A stretch of DNA of 6,785 nt from Competibacteraceae bacterium UBA2792 (GCA_002352125.1 DEHU01000232.1:1-6785); one strand, 5' to 3'; positions 1 through 5,935 are shown, numbered from the stretch's first letter. Translations and numbers: made by a program. The notes: a model not told the origin generated them from the letters alone.

Positions 1-300
1 GACAGCGGCTGGCCGCTGCGCGATGCTTTGCACCGGGTCGCGAGCGAGCCGGCGGGCGTGCTGGTGTTTCTCAGTTACCCGGAAGATCCTGCGGCATTGA
101 TCCGCCGGATGCGCGGCTACCAGTTTGGCCAAAGCGACGCGCCGCGTCCCGCCGACCAGTCCACCGAGCTGCGCACCTACGGTATCGGCGCTCAAATTCT
201 GCTCGACATCGGCGTGAGGCAGATGCGGGTATTGAGCGCGCCCAAGCGCATCACCGGCCTATCCGGCTTCAACCTGAAGGTCGCGGAATACGTTTCCTGA
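1..300 (+). CDS. ribBA: RibBA-type protein, C-terminal part (degenerate GTP cyclohydrolase II-like domain), 5'-truncated
   Basis: This is the last 99 residues of an open frame that enters from the left edge and ends in TGA. The end, with YGIGAQILLDIGV (residues 60-72) followed by GLSGFNLKVAEYV, matches the C-terminus of the GTP cyclohydrolase II fold. Position directly ahead of ribH and nusB fits the gammaproteobacterial gene for 3,4-dihydroxy-2-butanone 4-phosphate synthase fused to a cyclohydrolase-like domain. The synthase half would lie outside the window. The domain looks catalytically dead: the canonical zinc motif DCGxQLxxAL reads DSGWPLRDAL at residues 1-10, so a cysteine ligand is serine, and the conserved QEGRGIGL stretch is replaced by LSYPEDPAALI (24-34). 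That fits the RibBX-like variants, in which only the RibB half is active. A separate ribA would then be expected elsewhere in the genome. Identity as a RibBA-fold protein is firm; the fusion itself is inferred. Confidence 0.88.
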   Translation, partial: DSGWPLRDALHRVASEPAGVLVFLSYPEDPAALIRRMRGYQFGQSDAPRPADQSTELRTYGIGAQILLDIGVRQMRVLSAPKRITGLSGFNLKVAEYVS

Positions 301-314
301 TCAACCCTCACTCC

Positions 315-346
315 AACCCCTCTCCCAGTGAGAGAGGGGTTTTTTT
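315..346 (+). terminator. Intrinsic terminator-like hairpin between the ribBA-type gene and ribH
   Basis: An uninterrupted 10-bp stem pairs AACCCCTCTC (315-324) with GAGAGGGGTT (332-341) around a 7-nt loop. A run of seven T (340-346) follows, part of which pairs with the two A at the base of the stem. It begins 14 nt after the upstream stop codon and ends 47 nt before the ribH start, so it would reduce or control read-through into ribH-nusB. The left side (CCCTCACTCCAACCCCTCTC) resembles a widespread intergenic hairpin found in many gammaproteobacterial genomes, recalled from general knowledge and not searched. Confidence 0.75.
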
Positions 347-393
347 ATACGGCTTCCGAATCCCGTTCCTCACCTATCGTTACGGAATTTCCC

Positions 394-873
394 ATGCACG
401 ATATCAACACCATCGAGGGCGACTTCACGCCGCCGCAAGACGCCCGCTTCGCCCTGGCCGCAGCCCGGTTCAACAGCTTCATCGTCCAGAGCTTGATCGG
501 CGGTGCGGTCGATACCTTGCGCCGTCACGGCGTCCCGGCAACCAACATCGATCTGATCTGGACTCCCGGCTCGTTCGAGTTGCCGCTGGCCGCGCAGCGC
601 TTGGCCGCTGGCGAACGCTACGACGGCATCGTCGCGCTCGGCGCGGTGATTCGCGGCGGTACACCCCATTTCGAATACGTCGCCGGCGAATGCGCCAAAG
701 GGCTGGCGAGCGTCTCCCTGCAATACAACATCCCGATCGGCTTTGGCGTGTTGACTGTGGATACCATCGACCAAGCGGTGGAACGGGCCGGTACGAAGGC
801 CGGCAACAAAGGGGCCGAAGCGGCGATGTCGGTCCTGGAAATGGTCAGCCTGCTGCGCCGGCTGGAAGGCTGA
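394..873 (+). CDS. ribH: 6,7-dimethyl-8-ribityllumazine synthase
   Basis: RibH condenses 5-amino-6-ribitylamino-uracil with 3,4-dihydroxy-2-butanone 4-phosphate to give 6,7-dimethyl-8-ribityllumazine, the penultimate step of riboflavin synthesis. It is cytoplasmic and assembles as pentamers or larger shells. The 159-residue product has the usual family length. Visible motifs are RFN (25-27, the aromatic residue that stacks on the pyrimidine), PGSFELP (58-64), [16 protein letters not shown] (81-96, with the active-site His at 92), FGVLT (117-121), and the basic [11 protein letters not shown] segment (130-140) that binds phosphate. The ATG at 394 is chosen because the protein then starts at the normal family N-terminus. 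The in-frame GTG at 328 would add 22 residues translated from the terminator hairpin. The ribosome-binding site is weak (GGAA at 384-387). The nusB start follows 3 nt after the stop. Confidence 0.97.
   Translation: MHDINTIEGDFTPPQDARFALAAARFNSFIVQSLIGGAVDTLRRHGVPATNIDLIWTPGSFELPLAAQRLAAGERYDGIVALGAVIRGGTPHFEYVAGECAKGLASVSLQYNIPIGFGVLTVDTIDQAVERAGTKAGNKGAEAAMSVLEMVSLLRRLEG
864..869 (+). promoter_or_regulatory. Ribosome-binding site for nusB inside the end of ribH
   Basis: GGAAGG lies within the last codons of ribH, 7 nt before the GTG at 877. It supports GTG as the nusB start and implies that nusB translation is coupled to ribH. Confidence 0.7.
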
Positions 874-876
874 ACC

Positions 877-1329
877 GTGCATAATCCCGCTCGCAATAAC
901 TTGCCCGGTAAGCGCGCCTGGGCGCGGCGCTGCGCGGCGCAAGCTTTGTATCAATGGCAATTGACCGGCGAAGAACCATCCCGCATCGCAACCCAGTTTC
1001 TGGCCGACCAGGATCTGGGCAAAGCCGATCCCGACTACTTCAGAGAGCTGGTTTTTCAAGTCCCGGCTCACGTCGCGCAAATCGATGCCGTTTTGAGCCC
1101 GTTTTTGGATCGGCCCCTGCCGCAAGTCGATCCGGTGGAATGCGCGATCCTGCGCATCGGCGGCTACGAGCTGATACAACATCCAGACATCGCTTACCGA
1201 ATCGTCATCAACGAAGCGGTCGAGCTCGCCAAGGTGTTCGGCGCCGATCAAGGTCATCGCTTCGTCAACGGCGTGCTGGATAAAGTGGCCCGCGCCGTGC
1301 GCCCGGTCGAGTTTGTCGATCACTCCTAA
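877..1329 (+). CDS. nusB: Transcription antitermination factor NusB
   Basis: NusB binds boxA RNA together with NusE (ribosomal protein S10) and helps RNA polymerase read through rRNA operons. The product is 150 residues, a normal length, and is mostly alpha-helical. Recognisable segments are the N-terminal helix RRCAAQALYQWQLTG (17-31), VDPVECAILRIGGYEL (84-99), and the C-terminal signature INEAVELAKVFGAD (111-124) followed by HRFVNGVLDKVAR (127-139). These closely match E. coli NusB. The start is GTG, supported by the overlapping ribosome-binding site. The gene is only 3 nt from ribH, the standard gammaproteobacterial arrangement. In many relatives thiL comes next; here an unrelated metallo-hydrolase follows after 63 nt. 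I see no convincing terminator in that gap. Confidence 0.97.
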   Translation: MHNPARNNLPGKRAWARRCAAQALYQWQLTGEEPSRIATQFLADQDLGKADPDYFRELVFQVPAHVAQIDAVLSPFLDRPLPQVDPVECAILRIGGYELIQHPDIAYRIVINEAVELAKVFGADQGHRFVNGVLDKVARAVRPVEFVDHS

Positions 1330-1392
1330 AAAACCCACATTTTTTCGGGTCTCGCACTACACTCAGAAGCAATCGACGCGAGGAGGGACGAC

Positions 1393-2079
1393 ATGATGTC
1401 GCGACCGATCACCATCACCAGCGAAATTTTTCAAGTGGGCGGCTATGGCCTGACTGCCCCCGAAGACGCCGCCATTTATCTGATCCATTTTGACGGACAC
1501 GCCGCGCTGGTAGACGCTGGCACTGGTCGCGGCCAAAAACAGTTGCTCGATAATATCGGCAAAACGGGGGTCCGTCCGGAGCAGATCGAATACCTGCTGC
1601 TCACTCACTGCCACTACGACCACACCGGCGGCGCCCGCAACCTGCGCGAAAAGTTAGGCTGGTCGGTGGTCGCTCACGAATTGGACGCCGGTTTTCTGGA
1701 ACGCGGCGACAACGAGGTGACGGCGGCCAGTTGGTATGGCGCCAAGCTCCATCCCTGCCCGGTAGACCGCCGGCTGAACGGAGCACGGCAAATGCTGCCG
1801 CTGGGCGAACGGTCGATCACCGCGTTGCATATCCCCGGCCATTCCCCCGGATCATTGGCCTATTTGGCCGAATCCGACGGCCAGACCGTGCTGTTCGCCC
1901 AGGACGTGCACGGACCGTTGGATGCCCGGCTGCACTCAAACCGGGTCGATTATCTGGCTTCGCTGGAACGAATGCTGGCGTTGGAGGCCGACATTCTCTG
2001 CGAAGGGCATTACGGCATCTTCCGGGGCAAACCGGCGGTAGCCGAATTCGTTCGTTCGTTTCTGGTGGAAATGTACTAA
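1393..2079 (+). CDS. Metallo-beta-lactamase-fold hydrolase (glyoxalase II-like)
   Basis: The 228-residue product is probably a cytoplasmic dinuclear metal (zinc or iron) hydrolase. The full ligand set of the fold is present: THCHYDH (71-77; His72, His74, Asp76, His77), HIPGHSPGS (146-154; His150), AQDVHG (169-174; Asp171) and CEGHYG (203-208; His206). The sequence has no secretion signal, so it is not a classical beta-lactamase. The HxPGHxxGS and terminal GHxG pattern is typical of the glyoxalase II, lactonase and thioesterase branch. The substrate cannot be read from the sequence. A strong ribosome-binding site (AGGAGGG, 1381-1387) serves either ATG 1393 or the adjacent in-frame ATG 1396; the latter has the better spacing and would remove one residue. 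The gene lies 63 nt after nusB and 109 nt before usp on the same strand, so co-transcription is possible but not shown. Confidence 0.92.
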   Translation: MMSRPITITSEIFQVGGYGLTAPEDAAIYLIHFDGHAALVDAGTGRGQKQLLDNIGKTGVRPEQIEYLLLTHCHYDHTGGARNLREKLGWSVVAHELDAGFLERGDNEVTAASWYGAKLHPCPVDRRLNGARQMLPLGERSITALHIPGHSPGSLAYLAESDGQTVLFAQDVHGPLDARLHSNRVDYLASLERMLALEADILCEGHYGIFRGKPAVAEFVRSFLVEMY

Positions 2080-2188
2080 CGATGGTCTCTTGGCACCCCA
2101 GCCAACAGCGGCGATCACAAACTCCGGCAGGTTTGAAACGCCCGCACAATCGTTCGATTTCCCTGTTCGCCTCGATTTGGAGGGCATC

Positions 2189-2674
2189 ATGGATTACGCC
2201 ATTCGCACCATTCTGTGCGCCGTCGACCTCGGTCCGCGCGGCTCGGACGTTCTGCGGCACGCCGCCGGCTTAGCCCATCGTTTCGGCGCCCGGTTGCAGG
2301 TCATCTACGTCATCGAACCTTTGAGCGACTTCGCCCAATTTTGGATCGGCGCCACCGTGCCCGAGGAAATTCGCCAAACTTTGCATGCCAACGGCTATGC
2401 CAACGTTCGGCAGGCTCTCCAGCAGCGGATGGATGAGCTTTGCCGGGAAGTGCTGGCCAATCAAACCGAACGTTTGATCGCCGACATCCAGATCGTCGAA
2501 GGACCGCCCGCCCGCGTCATCCTGGAAACAGCCCGGAGCGTGAACGCCGAAATGATCGTGCTCGGCTCGCACGGACATTCCGCCATCGGCGAGGCGATGT
2601 TGGGATCGGTAGCGCAGGTCACCATGAAAGCCACCGTTCCGGTGCTGCTGGTACCGATCGGACAACGAGGATAG
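2189..2674 (+). CDS. Universal stress protein, UspA family, single domain
   Basis: The 161-residue product is a single Usp domain of the ATP-binding subtype. The N-terminal strand TILCAVDLG (7-15) carries the Asp13 expected to contact nucleotide. Near the C-terminus GSHGHSAIGEAMLGS (126-140) fits the G-2x-G-9x-G-S nucleotide-binding pattern exactly, and the closing strand is VPVLLVP (150-156). Family members are cytoplasmic dimers that are induced by stress or growth arrest and act as ATP sensors; the specific role here is unknown. ATG 2189 is chosen because GGAGG (2179-2183) precedes it by 5 nt and the Usp domain begins right there. The longer frame, open from 2090, adds 33 residues unlike the family. 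The gene converges with the TPR gene, with only 23 nt between the two stop codons and no obvious shared terminator. Confidence 0.93.
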   Translation: MDYAIRTILCAVDLGPRGSDVLRHAAGLAHRFGARLQVIYVIEPLSDFAQFWIGATVPEEIRQTLHANGYANVRQALQQRMDELCREVLANQTERLIADIQIVEGPPARVILETARSVNAEMIVLGSHGHSAIGEAMLGSVAQVTMKATVPVLLVPIGQRG

Positions 2675-2697
2675 CGGCGGCTGTTTCTGCTTCAGCC

Positions 2698-3306
2698 CTA
2701 CTGCAATCCGCATAGCTCCAGCGCCCGCTTTAAAGCGGCGCGGGTCGTTTCATCGTTCTCTGGCAAGATTAGCGCTTGCCGGATGAATTCTTCGGTCTTA
2801 GGACGGTTTTGGGAAAATCGATAGGCATTCGCGAACGCGCCAGTCGCCTTCTCGACTTCACCCTGCGCCCCGTAAATCTGCCCAAGGTTGTACCACGACG
2901 ACGACCGACTTGGCGCTAGAGAGATGGCGTATACCAGTTGATGTTCGGCACGTTTGCGTTGGCCGAGCTTGAGGTTGGCGTAGCCGAGATTACCGGCTAC
3001 TTCGACGTCGGCGGAATCGGCCAGTTGCGCCTGCTGGAACGCAGTCGCGGCAGCCTGATAGTCGTTCCGCTTCAGCGCATCCAACCCCTGCTGGTTGAGG
3101 GCGCGAGCTTCCTTTACGTTCTGATGGCCAGGTTTAGACACACCTTCCAACTGTAGCCGCGCGGCGGTTAAACCCACTTCGTCGTTTTTGACCGATCGAA
3201 CGAGCATTTGCTGAACGTAGCCAAACACGGCGTCGTACTGGCCAGCATAGCTCGACATGGTCGAACTCAACGCCGCAACCAGCACCATGATTTTCGATGC
3301 CTTCAT
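2698..3306 (-). CDS. Small exported TPR-repeat protein
   Basis: The predicted protein is 202 residues. It begins with a Sec-type signal peptide: Lys2 and Lys5, a hydrophobic core at about 6-14, and likely cleavage after SYA (19-21). The mature protein should be periplasmic. There is no lipobox cysteine. At least three tetratricopeptide repeats follow at about 66-99 (ALNQQGLDALKRNDYQAAA region), 100-133 (NLGYANLKLGQRKRAE region) and 134-167 (WYNLGQIYGAQGEVEKAT region), and then a charged helical tail. TPR domains mediate protein binding; no enzymatic motif is visible. The start is ATG 3306, because GGAAGGT lies about 8 nt upstream of it. A longer TTG start at 3324 would place that ribosome-binding site inside the coding region. 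The gene follows the membrane-protein gene on the same strand after a 113-nt gap without a clear promoter or terminator, so it could be the third gene of that transcript. The partner is unknown. Confidence 0.85.
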   Translation of the reverse strand: MKASKIMVLVAALSSTMSSYAGQYDAVFGYVQQMLVRSVKNDEVGLTAARLQLEGVSKPGHQNVKEARALNQQGLDALKRNDYQAAATAFQQAQLADSADVEVAGNLGYANLKLGQRKRAEHQLVYAISLAPSRSSSWYNLGQIYGAQGEVEKATGAFANAYRFSQNRPKTEEFIRQALILPENDETTRAALKRALELCGLQ

Positions 3307-3419
3307 CGCTGGTACACCTTCCAACCAGAGTAAAGCGCCTGTGTTCGATCCGAAGAAAACGGATGCGAATCAAAGCGCGATATGCCAAAAACCGATAGGA
3401 GGGATAGATAGTTGCCGCA

Positions 3420-4178
3420 TCACGATTCTTTGAACATGGAACGGATCATTAACGCAGCCACGGCGATGAAGCCGAAACCCAGCGGCCAACCGATGTCGAT
3501 TGGATTGCCCGTGGCATATTGCCCTTGCAACACGAGGTAGGTATACACCAAATCGGCCAAGTAATAAAAAATCAGGCCGACGAGTATTAGCCACCAAGGA
3601 CGAGCGGCGGCGCCTCCGGATAAAATAGATGCGATAATCACCGTACCGCCCAGTAGCAACGGATCCCCTACCGTATACGACAACGTTACGATATAAGATA
3701 GCAGTGAATCGGAATCATTCAGTTTGCTCAAGTTAAATTGAACGGCTAAACCCAATGCGATCAAGAAGAAAATAGTCGCACCTATCTTGCCGAAAAAAGG
3801 GACTTGTATATGAAGATTTCGCTTAAAAATAACGAATGCGACCAAAATGAGTGGAACCAGCAATAGATAACCGACATCCGAATACCAAGGATAGGGAGTT
3901 TCTTGACCTTCATTTAATAACGGATATAGCGCAAATAAAATCGCACCGATTCCCCAGGATAACACGCCGGTACCCAAAAAAATCAAGGCCCGGCGCATGG
4001 CATCGGCTTTTTCAAGTACGTTACCGGCAGCATAGCAGCAGAGCGCTGCCGCGACCGGTGCTACAATTTGTACGATAAGCGAGTAATTGAAGCGAATTTG
4101 TTGATCGACATCCAAAATAAAAAACACCACTATCGGAGCGCATAACATGGCCCAGATAATTCCTATTGCAGCCGTCAT
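3420..4178 (-). CDS. Multi-spanning membrane protein resembling a stand-alone 7TM sensor region
   Basis: This is a 252-residue integral membrane protein with about eight hydrophobic segments (near 4-22, 33-53, 63-86, 98-118, 129-147, 160-186, 195-217 and 228-246). The segments WYSDVGYLLLVPL (98-110), YTVGDPLLLGGTVI (168-181), YYLADLVYTYLVLQGQY (205-221) and IDIGWPLGFGFIAVAALM (227-244) resemble, from memory, the N-terminal multi-helix sensory region of some GGDEF/EAL proteins and histidine kinases. Here the protein stops a few residues after the last helix (RSMFKES), so no cytoplasmic output domain is attached. The ATG at 4178 is preferred over TTG 4184: AGGGGG (4185-4190) sits 6 nt before the ATG but abuts the TTG. 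That ribosome-binding site overlaps the stop codon of the upstream DUF4388 gene, which suggests translational coupling. The sequence is much more AT-rich than the flanks. The signal sensed is unknown, and the sensor assignment is inference. Confidence 0.8.
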   Translation of the reverse strand: MTAAIGIIWAMLCAPIVVFFILDVDQQIRFNYSLIVQIVAPVAAALCCYAAGNVLEKADAMRRALIFLGTGVLSWGIGAILFALYPLLNEGQETPYPWYSDVGYLLLVPLILVAFVIFKRNLHIQVPFFGKIGATIFFLIALGLAVQFNLSKLNDSDSLLSYIVTLSYTVGDPLLLGGTVIIASILSGGAAARPWWLILVGLIFYYLADLVYTYLVLQGQYATGNPIDIGWPLGFGFIAVAALMIRSMFKES

Positions 4179-4184
4179 AAACAA

Positions 4185-4190
4185 CCCCCT
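4185..4190 (-). promoter_or_regulatory. Ribosome-binding site overlapping the upstream stop codon
   Basis: On the minus strand AGGGGG overlaps the TAG stop (4191-4189) of the DUF4388 gene and lies 6 nt ahead of ATG 4178. It decides the start of the membrane-protein gene and is a typical arrangement for terminating ribosomes to reinitiate. Confidence 0.65.
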
Positions 4191-5013
4191 AATCGAAAAG
4201 CTGTTGCAAAAGACTGGCTTCTTTTGGAGTCAACGAAGCCAGCGCCTTTTTGTAGCAGGTATCGCCTAATGCTGTCGAAGTAACCTTTGCAGTCGTCTCG
4301 CCCAACAATTTCATCCACGTCAGATAAGGAGCCGTACCATATAGTGGATCGTAGGTTTTATGCTTTGGCCAATTTGGCCAACAGGCATTCAAATCTTGGG
4401 ACAATCGCTCTTGATAGAGCTGAACGGCGCGTTTACCGAGCATTTTTTGCAGGTTTGCCGTTATATCGTTTTGCACTTTTAACAGCAAATCGTTAAGGTT
4501 TTTACCGTAATCACCTACGACCTGCCCACTGCCAAAGAGATGGAACAAACCTTGCCAAAACTCTTGTTTCGACAAATTCGCTTGCGCTTGAACGATATCG
4601 GTACCACTACGGCGCACGTTACCATAAATGCTTAATCCTGCCATCATGAACGTAGATTTAGCTTGGGGATTGAGTTTACCTCTCTCCAAAGATAAATGCT
4701 TTATGAACGGGCAACTATCTGGCATTGGCGGGCTATTTTCGGCGATGACTGCATCGATAGCTTCGATATGATTCCAATCATTTTCAGGATAATTTTTTGG
4801 TACGAGTTCGATTTCTCCCTTGCAAGCCCAAAGCAGAATTTTCAGTGCATCACCTTTCGTCAAGGCTCCATACTGTGCATCGATCAAACGCCCCGCCGCA
4901 AATTGAAACTGAGCAGATAGTTTATTGAGAAAAAAATTGCAGTCGCCAGAAAACTGACGGCTTGCCAGCAGACCAACGATTTGAATCGCAAAAATATCTT
5001 TAAAAGAAGGCAT
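4189..5013 (-). CDS. DUF4388 (PATAN-like) domain protein with unrecognised helical C-terminal half
   Basis: The 274-residue protein is soluble, with no signal peptide or membrane segment. Residues about 5-72 look like a DUF4388/PATAN-type domain: a short helix (IFAIQIVGLLASRQ), a beta hairpin where the family usually reads TGxL (here FSGDCNFFL, 21-29), the hallmark GRLIDAQYG (41-49), helix DALKILLWACKG (55-66) and final strand EIELVP (67-72). In other bacteria such domains occur with receiver domains or in gliding, development and phototaxis regulators and are thought to mediate protein interactions. Residues about 100-274 appear largely helical, with MLGKRAVQLYQERL (191-204) and a C-terminal KKALASLTPKEASLLQQLF (255-273). 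I do not recognise that half. ATG 5013 has GGAG 10 nt upstream. A possible promoter lies just above. The gene is coupled to the downstream membrane-protein gene, which suggests the two products act together. Confidence 0.72.
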   Translation of the reverse strand: MPSFKDIFAIQIVGLLASRQFSGDCNFFLNKLSAQFQFAAGRLIDAQYGALTKGDALKILLWACKGEIELVPKNYPENDWNHIEAIDAVIAENSPPMPDSCPFIKHLSLERGKLNPQAKSTFMMAGLSIYGNVRRSGTDIVQAQANLSKQEFWQGLFHLFGSGQVVGDYGKNLNDLLLKVQNDITANLQKMLGKRAVQLYQERLSQDLNACWPNWPKHKTYDPLYGTAPYLTWMKLLGETTAKVTSTALGDTCYKKALASLTPKEASLLQQLFD

Positions 5014-5049
5014 CGCCGATTTTCTCCGAAACTCTTATTATTATCGTTT

Positions 5050-5078
5050 ATTTAAGGAATAGTAACTTATCGTGTCAC
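5050..5078 (-). promoter_or_regulatory. Candidate sigma70-type promoter for the DUF4388-membrane protein operon
   Basis: On the minus strand GTGACA (5078-5073, 5 of 6 to TTGACA) is followed by a 17-nt spacer and TTAAAT (5055-5050, 4 of 6 to TATAAT). Transcription would start near 5043, leaving a leader of about 30 nt that still contains the GGAG ribosome-binding site. It lies in an AT-rich stretch, where chance matches are common, so this is a proposal only. Confidence 0.4.
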
Positions 5079-5101
5079 CAAAGTATCTCCACGCCATCAA
5101 C

Positions 5102-5128
5102 AAAGAAATCGAGCGGCCACACCTCGAT
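5102..5128 (-). terminator. Weak hairpin with T-rich tail downstream of the minus-strand hydrolase
   Basis: On the minus strand ATCGAG (5128-5123) can pair with CTCGAT (5113-5108) over a 9-nt loop, followed by TTCTTT (5107-5102). The stem is only 6 bp and the tail is interrupted by a C. It sits between the hydrolase stop (5182) and the DUF4388 operon, where a terminator is expected. An overlapping alternative pairing, CACACC/GGTGTG (5149-5144 with 5123-5118), is also possible. Confidence 0.3.
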
Positions 5129-5181
5129 AAAGGCTGCGATTACGGTGTGCATCGACGTTCATTGCTTCCCACCGGCCAATG

Positions 5182-5925
5182 TTACTGTTCCCGTCGCTGC
5201 AAAAACCGTGCGACCTCTAAAGCGAACGATTCCGCGCGCCAAGTACTGGTTGCGGTAACGTGCGTTGCATAGGGCATCACCCACAATCCGGCGTTGGGGA
5301 TCGCTCCAAACATTTCCAAAATCTGATCCAGTGGCGCCACCGGATCGCGATCACCGGCCACGATCAAGGTCGGCTGGACGATCCGGCCCAAAATTTCCAG
5401 ATCATGCGCGTGGTCGGTGGTGGCCGGTTCCAGCGCTTCCGATACCCGGCCGATCACCTCTTGCCAGGCATCCGGTCCACCTTGTGGCTGATGAATGTTG
5501 CTCAGCCACTTGTGCATGCCGACCCCGCGCCAGTACGCGGGATCGGCCATGTCGCGGGTGCCAGCATGCGTCTCTACATCCTTGCGGTAGCCGACCCGGT
5601 ATAGCACCAGTTTGTTGATCCGCCCGGGATGCTGGACAGCGAGCCACAGCGCGACCGCTCCACCCAACGAAGATCCCACGAAATGGGCTTGGGGCAACGC
5701 CAAATCGTCCAGCAGCTCCAGCACGGCGCGGCCCATGTCGCGGACGGTCAGCCTCTCGGCCACCATCGGACTGCGGCCGTGACCGAGATGGTCGGGCGCG
5801 ATCACCCGGAAGTTGCGAGCGAACAGCGGCATTTGCGGCGTCCATTCCGCGCTGCTCATGCCACCGCTATGCAGCAAGATCAGGGGTTCGCCTTGGCCGC
5901 TTTCGGTGTAGTGCAAGATCGCCAT
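5182..5925 (-). CDS. Alpha/beta-fold hydrolase
   Basis: The 247-residue product is a normal length for a stand-alone alpha/beta hydrolase of the esterase, lactonase or C-C hydrolase type. Residues LILLHSGG (15-22) form the oxyanion-hole region after the first core strand. PDHLGHGRS (44-52) is the conserved loop. VGSSLGG (83-89) is the nucleophile elbow with Ser86. LIVAGDRDPVAP (187-198) supplies the catalytic acid (probably Asp194), and YATHV (219-223) supplies His222. The triad is therefore complete. A helical lid lies at about 110-170. There is no signal peptide, so it should be cytoplasmic. The substrate is not determinable. ATG 5925 is preferred over the upstream GTG 5976 because GGGGA precedes it by about 5 nt and the fold begins at MAILHYTESG. 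It is transcribed divergently from the second hydrolase gene. Confidence 0.92.
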   Translation of the reverse strand: MAILHYTESGQGEPLILLHSGGMSSAEWTPQMPLFARNFRVIAPDHLGHGRSPMVAERLTVRDMGRAVLELLDDLALPQAHFVGSSLGGAVALWLAVQHPGRINKLVLYRVGYRKDVETHAGTRDMADPAYWRGVGMHKWLSNIHQPQGGPDAWQEVIGRVSEALEPATTDHAHDLEILGRIVQPTLIVAGDRDPVAPLDQILEMFGAIPNAGLWVMPYATHVTATSTWRAESFALEVARFLQRREQ

Positions 5926-5935
5926 GCTCGTCCCC

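Noticed and set aside
370..1338. A 322-codon open frame on the minus strand antisense to ribH and nusB
   Set aside because: It is opposite two unmistakable conserved genes in GC-rich DNA, where long antisense frames arise by codon bias. The protein has no recognisable motif and low-complexity Asp/Gly/Ala composition.
1328..1350. Possible terminator after nusB (A-run, ACCC/GGGT, T-run)
   Set aside because: The GC pairing is only 4 bp and the T-run lies within the loop rather than after the stem.
2091..2105. TGGCAC resembling a sigma54 -24 element upstream of usp, and a TTGGC/GCCAA hairpin at the same place
   Set aside because: The required TTGC-type -12 element is not at the right distance. 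The 5-bp hairpin has no T-run and sits only 11 nt after the metallo-hydrolase stop, so neither reading is supported.
1817..2260. Minus-strand frame across the metallo-hydrolase 3' end and usp 5' end
   Set aside because: It is antisense to two well-supported genes and has no motif or initiation signal.
2675..2697. GGCTG/CAGCC hairpin between the convergent usp and TPR genes
   Set aside because: The stem is only 5 bp with a 9-nt loop and no T-run on either side, so it is not a credible bidirectional terminator.
3347..3363. Inverted repeat ATCCG/CGGAT upstream of the TPR gene, and TTGGCA as a -35 box near 3380
   Set aside because: The stem is 5 bp with no T-run, and no acceptable -10 element lies 16-18 nt downstream of TTGGCA.
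5072..5272. A 66-codon plus-strand frame with a GTG start and a cluster of cysteines (CYCSRRC)
   Set aside because: It overlaps the 3' end of the hydrolase by 91 nt on the opposite strand and lacks a well-placed ribosome-binding site. Its 5' end overlaps the candidate promoter of the DUF4388 operon. The cysteine cluster is curious but not enough.
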